From Acheta domesticus (lineage: Eukaryota; Arthropoda; Insecta; Orthoptera; Gryllidae), in NCBI GenBank assembly GCA_031308135.1, contig JAHLJT010000631.1:4813371-4877370 (forward strand): 64,000 bases of DNA. The letters are read 5' to 3'. The translations under genes were made by a program, and so were the position numbers. The number at the start of each line of letters is the position of its first letter. Position 1 is the stretch's first letter. The notes under the pieces are model-generated. The model saw nothing but the letters and a program-made list of their open reading frames with translations. It was not told the DNA's origin and did no database searches. Positions 57,801 to 64,000 of this stretch are shown here, piece after piece.

Positions 57801-59410
57801 TCAGAAAGATTAAATGGATTGAAACATCTGTCGCCTCTCATACGGTGATCGCTACTCATGATGCAGTGTACACACAGTTTCACAGAACAAACATTAGCGC
57901 TCTCGTCTTCATAACGTGCGTTTTGTGACTGACGTTCAGAAAATTGTACTCATGTCCCTTCACAAGTGGTTGATTGTATTTCACGAGCAAAGTCAGGAGG
58001 GCACCCCATCTCTAGGACGCAAAGCGATGCAGTAAAATTCGTTGACACGAGGAAAAACTGTAGTTGAATTCGTTTTGCTGTCACCCATCCCTTCTGGAGA
58101 AAGAGTGATCGTATGAGTTACTATTGTTTCTTAAAACCCAAATCAGGCAGACGGCCATTCTTTTTATTTTTCGTCGGCACTTGTATCAAAGACTGATCGA
58201 ATACAATTCGTCAGTGCAGGGGCAGGAACCACACGCCCGCATACTTACAATAGATTTGTTTATTTGTACGTGTTGAGTGCCCTCTTTTTTTCTTGTGTTT
58301 TGTAGAAAATCGAACAAGAAATACGCCTATATTTTATATAAATTTTTATCTGAGAGAGTTCATATAGAAATATTCACTTTTTAAAAAAATACATTTTTTT
58401 AATGAAATATTTATTTTTTGACAAAGTAATTTACAGGGGAATAAAATACACACATCAACATATTAAACGAAACAAACCAGGAATTTTTATGTTAAAAACA
58501 TTCGGAGGATCAAACAATCATATTTTGCAAAGTACGCGTAAATTCCAAAATTTAATATAGGCATAACTACAAAAATAATCAATTATCAGGTAAATAAAAA
58601 ATCACGTGCCTCTTTTTTTGATGTCCAGAATTAATGCCATATATTCGTGTTATTTTTTTTTAAATTGCATACATTTGACGCGGAATGGCTCGTATTTCAA
58701 TTCGTTTCACCCATAAGAACATAGATGACTCGCGTCACCCACGATGTTACCCACAAAAACATGTATGACACAATGTCATACATTTTGGGAGCAGAGTGAA
58801 CATCTAAAATACTAATAACTCTTGAAACCCTAATCACGCAGACGGTCATTCTTTTTTTAGTTCTTCAGCACTTGCATCAAAGACTGACCGAACACAATTC
58901 GTTGGTGCATTGGCAGAGGCAGAGGGCGCCCTCATACTTACAATTGATTTTTTCAGAACTGTATGTGTGGGGTGCCCACTTTATTTATTGTTGTATTTCA
59001 TAGAGAATTGAACAAGGAACACGCCTATATTATTTTCAAATTTTTATCTCATCGAGTTCATATAGAAATTTTACTTTTTTTGAAAAAAAAATACATTTTT
59101 TAAAATGAAAAAAATATTTTTTGAAAAATTTATTTTCAGAGGAATAAAATACACATTTCAAAGTATTAAATGAAACAAACCAGAAATTTTTATATTCAGT
59201 ACATTCGGAGCAACAATTGATCGTATTTTGTGAAGTACCTGTAAATTCCAAAATTTAATATAGTCACAACTATACAAATAATCAATTTTCAGGCAAATAA
59301 AAAAATACGTGTCTCTTTTTTTGATGTCCAGATTGAAGAAAAAAAATATCGTACATTTAAAAAAAGTCGTGTCAACTCTTGTGCGATTTGACATGGAATG
59401 GCTCAATTGT

Positions 59411-59600
59411 CGCCTATCTGTATGGCCGAGGTGGCTAGAGCTCGGCTCGGTGTACGTCTCAGCTCCTCGGTCTGAAGGGTCGCGGGTTCGAGTGGGCAGG
59501 GTTGTTTGTTCCTTGTCTTTCGTGTATGCGTGTTGTGTTGTCGCGGAAGGCCTTTTGAGTCCACTGACCACAGACCGAGGAGCCCGTACCTAATGTTCTA
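59411..59600 (+). mobile_element. tRNA-derived SINE
   Basis: The A-box-like TGGCCGAGGTGG (59,423-59,434) and B-box-like GGTTCGAGTGG (59,485-59,495) lie about 50 bp apart, as in leucine/serine-type tRNAs. A non-tRNA tail rich in GT follows, with CAGACCGAGGAGCCCGTACC near the end. The B box has lost its final CC, so this is not a working tRNA gene. It starts directly after copy 1 of the 3.03-kb element. Confidence 0.6.
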
Positions 59601-59741
59601 CAATTTATAAATAGTTTTACAAAAAATGATGACAGAGGTGTGTTAATTCGGAGAGAAATTGCGGTATAAATAGTATTACGTAACCATTACTAAGGGCGAG
59701 AAAAAATGTGCTGTTTTAGCACCATTCGTTTTTATCAGAAC

Positions 59742-59973
59742 TATACTTGGGTTTTTATTTCTAGGCGCGTGAGGGCCTGTCTTCACGATGAAATATCTCA
59801 CGATGTTTCGCGTCTTTCTCGGTCGCGCTGCTAGATGTAAGATCGCGACCGTATCGAGCAGTGCTGGCGATCATGCGACATCTAGCGGAACGACCGAAAA
59901 AGATTGCGAAATACCTTGAGATACTCCATCGTAAACACAGGCCTCACGCGCCAAGAAATAAAACCCAAGTATA
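59742..59973. mobile_element. 232-bp MITE with ~95-bp inverted arms
   Basis: The left end TATACTTGGGTTTTTATTTC and the reversed right end TATACTTGGGTTTTATTTC continue as imperfect inverted arms through GGCGCGTGAGG, CACGATG and CTCGGTCG, up to a 30-bp centre. A TA duplication within TATA would suit a Tc1/mariner-type element, but this is not certain. A 37-bp piece identical to 59,777-59,813 recurs at 60,632-60,668. Confidence 0.65.
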
Positions 59974-60020
59974 ATACACCACATTCTGTAGAGAGAGCAG
60001 GTCTGTCGTTATGTATACAT

Positions 60021-60078
60021 GCTTTTAGCCAAGACCATCTTCAATTCTTCAGAATTGAAGATGGTCTTGCTTTTAGCC
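60021..60078. repeat. perfect palindrome (19-bp arms) between 10-bp direct repeats
   Basis: The left arm CAAGACCATCTTCAATTCT (60,030-60,048) and its exact reverse complement (60,051-60,069) are separated by TC. GCTTTTAGCC lies directly at both edges (60,021-60,030 and 60,069-60,078). The layout looks like a small insertion with a target duplication or a templated repair event. Confidence 0.8.
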
Positions 60079-60705
60079 TTGAATTCTAAAAGCTGATGTC
60101 AAATGAGTTTCCGTGATACAAGCTATGCCTATAGATTGAGCATTTATAAAATCAATGAGTTCGAGGCGTTTTTTGTGGACTTCATGGTTGTTGCAATTGA
60201 GAAATCTTAATAATTCAAGGGGGTGACATTAATAACATTTGCGAAAAACGGAATTACGAAGTTTTGAATTTTATGTAATGCTGTAGGGATAAGTGAGCGC
60301 AGAAAATTAGTGATATGCATGTTAACTGCTTGAATTATATTATTAATTAAAGTATTATTTGGATCAGGGATGGATTATTGGGATGGGCGAGATTGCTGGT
60401 TTCTAACAGTGATCGTTGAAGCATGAAGGTTGAAGACGAAGGTGAGGGCGAGGAACAAAAATGGGAAATTTGGTTTGCATTTGGTAAGAAAGGAAGATTC
60501 ACTGTAATATTGACAGGAGCCTGTAACGACGAAATACTGTTAACTAATCTTTCATTACATCTATTTCGATTCTTTGGTTTTAAATTCCAGAACTTTACCG
60601 CAATATGTGCAAAGTGATGATTTGACCATGTCTGTCTTCACGATGAAATATCTCACGATGTTTCGCGTTTTTTACACTTGACATAGAACGGAACAGAAGT
60701 TGTAC
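60079..60705. other. spacer between the two inverted 3.03-kb elements
   Basis: AT-rich with a 64-codon frame (60,423-60,617), acidic at its start, that has no recognised family. It contains the partial MITE copy at 60,632-60,668. Confidence 0.4.
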
Positions 60706-63700
60706 TTGAGCCATTCGACGTCAAATCGCACAAGAATTGACTTGTGACACACGACTTTTTTTTAAAATGTATGATATTTTTTTCTTAAATCTGGACATCA
60801 AAAAACGAGACACGCATTTTTTTATTTGCCTGAAAATTGATTATTTATGTAGTTATGCCTATATTAAATTATGGAATGTATAGGTACTTCACAAAATAAG
60901 ATCAATAGTTGCTCCTAATGTACTAACTATAAACATTTCTGGTTTATTTCATTTAATACTTTGGAATGTGTATTTTATTCCTCTGTAAATAAATTTTTCA
61001 AAAATTTTTTATTAATTTTTTTTTCAAAAAAAGTAAAATTTCTGTATAAACTCGATGAGATAAAAATTTGAAAAAATATAGGCGTGTTCCTTGTTCAATT
61101 TACTATAAAATACAACAATAAAAAAAGTGGGCACTACACTCATACATTTCTAAAAAAATCAATTGTAAGTATGAGGGCGCGCTCTGCTTACACATGCACT
61201 AACGAATTGTGTTCGGTCAGTCTCTGATGCAAGTGCTGAAGAACTAAAACAAGAATGACCGTCTGCCTGATTAGGGTTTGAAGAGTTATTAGTATTTCAG
61301 ATGTTCACTCTGCCCCCATAAGGTATGACATTGTGTCATACATGTTTTTGTGGATAACATCGTGACTTGTGGGTCATCTATGTTCTTATGGGTGAGAGCG
61401 AAACGAGCCATTCCACGTCAAATCGCACAAGAATTGACACGACTATTTTTTATATTATGTATTTTTTTTAAATAAATCACACGACAGTATACCATTCATT
61501 ATGGAAAGCAAAAAAATAGGCACGTGTTTCTTTATTTACCTGAAAATTGATTATTTGTGTAGTTTCTCCTATATTAGATTTTCGAATTTATGCTTACTTC
61601 GTAAAATATGAATCCGAATGTACTTAACATAAAGTTTTTTGTTTGTTTCATTTAATATTTTGATATGTGTACTTTATTCCTCTGGAAATTACTTTATTAA
61701 AAAATAAATATTTCATTAAAAATAGTAATTATTTTTAAAAAATGAAATTTTCTATATGAACTCGCTCAGATAAAAATTTGAAAAAATAGGAATATTTCTT
61801 GTGCAATTTTCTACAAAACACAACAAGAAAAAAAGTGGGCACTGATCACCAACAGATCAAAAAATCTATTGAAATTACGTGAGCGCGTGGTTCCTGCCCC
61901 TGCACCAATTTTGTTCGACCAGTCTTTGATACAAGTATTGAAGAACAATAAAAAGAATGACCATCTGCTTGATTAGCGTTTCAAGAAATATTAGTAACAT
62001 ATGTTCACTCTGTCCCCAGAAGGGATGGTGACAGCAAAACGAATTCTTCTACTGCTTTTCGTCGAGTCAGCTAAACGAATTTTACTGCTGAGTATCTTTG
62101 CGTCCTAGGGATGGGGTGCCCTCCTGACCTTGCTCGTGAAATACAATCAACCACTTGTCAAGGGACATGAGTAAAATTTTCTCATTATCAGTCGCAATAC
62201 GCACCTTATGAAGACAAGAGTGCTAGTGTTTGTTCTGTGAATCGTGTGTACACTGTGCAACATGAGTGGCGATCACCGTATGAGATACGACAGATGTTTG
62301 AATCCATTCAATTTTTCTGATAACGGTTTTTAGAAAAGAAAATATCCAATACGCGTAAACCACTATTTGCTGGCTAATTAACAGGAGTCATTTGATTTGA
62401 TGTGATATTCTTTCCGGAAGAAAGAGAATCGGCTTCCAAAACCGCCTTTTGTTAGTGAAGAGAGCGTAGAGATCAGTGGCTCCCGTGGCATTAACGAAAG
62501 TGGCGGAACGTCCAATGAATATAGTGAAAAGTGTGGAAATTAAGAAATGACAATTTAGGCTCTTCAGATTGTTCGTGAAATGGCTGCGAAATGAATAAAG
62601 AGAAGATAAACAAGAGTTTAATTGCAATAGGAGAAACCCCCGCCAAGAAAAGAAAATTGGAACAATAACGGTATCCCCATGAGAAATTTCAGAAAGTATG
62701 AAGTGCCAATACAGATAAATTTTTCACATTGAAGATCCTTCTACGTCCATCGAAAAATCAGACAGTAAAGATACTGTTTAGAAAATTATCGATTCCTTTC
62801 ACTCAACTGATGACATGACGTTGAAAATTTAAATTTTGATAATTTTTGAAAGTTGGACATACAATATAATTAAACGACATTTTCCGGCAACCGAACGCAC
62901 GATAAAAGTGTCTAAAACGCTGGCTGAAGAAAATGGAATTTTGTTCAGACCTGAAGTAAATTCGGCAGGGCATTAAAACTGTGCATTGTGACGAAAGTTT
63001 AGGAATTCTATGGTAAGCGAGTACTTGTATTTAAAGTGAGTTTTGAGAGACCAGAAAATTTCAAAATGTCAGTCAAAACATGAGTCAAGAATCCGTTATT
63101 TATTTATAAATTGTTTACAAATAAATATTATTTTTATACATTAATATACATAAATATTATTTATAAATTCAATCGTGAAGTTTCATCACCTCAAGAAGTA
63201 CTTAAATTACTGCTTCATCTAAAGAAACCGACGGCCAGTAACGCAAGAAAGGCGTCTATTGCAGCAAACTACTACACACTGGTTCGTAAAATATTAATAT
63301 CTTTTAAAGTTACTGAGATCCCAATTTGATTTTTTCTGGAGTTATCATCAATACTCTAGTGCATCTATAAATATTTTTTTAAACTTTTTAGCTCATCGAG
63401 TTCACAAAAATATTCAATTTTCACAATTTAATTTTTTTTAAATTGAAAATTCAGGAAATTAAATATTTTGCAAAATCTTAAAAATTAAACATGTTTTTAA
63501 GTTTGGAATGGAATTTGAACGGAATTTCTATAATTAGTGTATTCAAATATATGATAATTTTAAGTTAGTGATGTGCGTTATTTGTAGCAAATTTCATTAT
63601 GCACTATTTCCAAAAATAATAGTTAGAAAAAAATAAAAATACACGTGCTAACTTATTTGATCCATATAACAAATAGAAAAACTTAGAAAATAATTAAAAA

Positions 63701-63737
63701 TATGTCTTTTTTGTGCGATTTGACATGGAATGGCTCA
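60706..63737. mobile_element. 3.03-kb inverted-terminal-repeat element, copy 2 (empty TTAA site)
   Basis: It runs from TTGAGCCATTCGACGTCAAA to the inverted terminus ending GGCTCA, in opposite orientation to copy 1. Its left end again has two tandem units of about 700 bp (inner terminus copy GAGCC at 61,405). The region homologous to the copy 1 insertion site (about 63,610-63,635) is uninterrupted. Matching blocks extend throughout, for example AGGGCACCCCATCTC/GATGGGGTGCCCTCC and the broken coding region. Confidence 0.75.
62560..63020 (+). pseudogene. broken frame of the 3.03-kb element, copy 2
   Basis: This is the plus-strand counterpart of 57,060-57,800, with recognisable pieces INKSLIAIGETPAKKRKLEQ (then a TAA in place of the next residue), YPHEKFQKV, and ESWTYNIIKRHFPATERTIK followed by LAEENGILF. 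Several stops and shifts interrupt it. The lesions differ from copy 1, so each copy decayed separately. Confidence 0.4.
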
Positions 63738-64000
63738 CTTTTGAAGCTAGTCGAAATGTGGTTACCAGCACAATGAGCACAACTTACTTTTCTGTTGCAG
63801 CTGTTTTTGCTTTGACTGAAATCTAGACAACGCACACACTGTAGGAGACCATAGTGTTTTTTTCTTTTTTTTTACTTTGACTTTTAAATAGCATAACAGT
63901 ACATTATGAAACGAAGATGTTATGATGGGTATCAATACACGAGTGTGATATTACGAAACTAGCGAGTATCGTAACGAGTGTTCGCAAACTTCACACGAGT
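63738..64000. other. window end, nothing recognised
   Basis: AT-rich DNA with no frame or repeat that I can identify. Confidence 0.4.

Larger units (their letters stand above)
55093..59406. mobile_element. 3.03-kb inverted-terminal-repeat element, copy 1 (carrying a nested transposon)
   Basis: It begins TTGAGCCATTCCACGTCAAA and ends in the inverse, with one mismatch over 28 bp. Without the TTAA transposon at 55,231-56,518 it is about 3.02 kb, the same as copy 2 (60,706-63,737). At the right end about 700 bp are present twice in tandem; the inner unit also ends in a decayed copy of the terminus (GGCTC at 58,687-58,691). A broken minus-strand frame lies near 57,060-57,800. I found no clear target duplication and cannot assign a superfamily. 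Confidence 0.75.

Noticed and set aside
59418..59500. Functional leucine- or serine-type tRNA gene
   Set aside because: The B box lacks the conserved final CC, the acceptor stem does not close, and a SINE-like tail follows.
1..64000. CRISPR array, operon or bacterial feature
   Set aside because: No regularly spaced repeats; spliced genes, polyadenylation signals and metazoan domains show animal nuclear DNA.

Overview
The window is nuclear DNA of an arthropod, most probably an insect. The basis is three animal genes with insect-like exon layouts (a 2OGFOD3-type oxygenase, a KDM5/Lid histone demethylase and an FBF1-type ciliary protein), AT-rich intergenic DNA, and a dense load of arthropod-type transposons: Jockey-clade non-LTR retrotransposons, hAT-like MITEs, a TTAA-flanked DNA transposon and tRNA-derived SINEs. 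I cannot name the species.

Layout. About 1-32,300 is a gene-free transposon graveyard. It holds a cluster of hAT-like non-autonomous elements (about 66-2,137), a long intergenic stretch with a GT microsatellite and a 133-bp tandem duplication, a nearly intact 4.8-kb Jockey-type retrotransposon on the minus strand (10,083-14,863), a 5'-truncated and frameshifted second one on the plus strand (16,958-20,080), an inverted pair of one repeat ('Repeat-B', 7.6-8.2 kb and 22.8-24.3 kb) whose second copy was split by an 884-bp hAT-like element, and several copies of another family ('Repeat-A') that tend to sit head to head around a palindromic TATACGTACGTATA core.

About 33,265-52,154 is the gene block. 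A six-exon OGFOD3 gene on the minus strand is head to head with KDM5 on the plus strand, about 1.1 kb apart start codon to start codon. KDM5 has its whole 1,741-codon reading frame in one exon. It is followed in the same direction by a 15-coding-exon FBF1 gene (1,119 codons) whose large ninth intron carries a dead reverse transcriptase and a SINE. OGFOD3 and KDM5 are both Fe(II)/2-oxoglutarate oxygenases, so the divergent promoter region lies between two enzymes with the same cofactors. KDM5 is expected to remove H3K4 methylation in the nucleus, OGFOD3 to be a membrane-anchored oxygenase, and FBF1 to serve the transition fibres of cilia. I see no functional link between FBF1 and the other two.

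About 52,155-64,000 is again accessory: a cluster of three perfect hairpins, an orphan CpG-rich promoter-like island with paired CCAAT boxes, and two inverted copies of a 3.03-kb element with 28-bp terminal inverted repeats. One copy (55,093-59,406) contains a 1.29-kb TTAA-flanked transposon with the C-terminal part of a Mutator-like (possibly Kolobok) transposase. The other (60,706-63,737) preserves the empty site. Between them lie a SINE, a MITE and a perfect 19-bp-arm palindrome.

Exon boundaries were set by hand from GT-AG sites and reading phase. They close into full frames for OGFOD3 (969 nt) and FBF1 (3,360 nt). Family names rest on recognition of motifs, not on a search.
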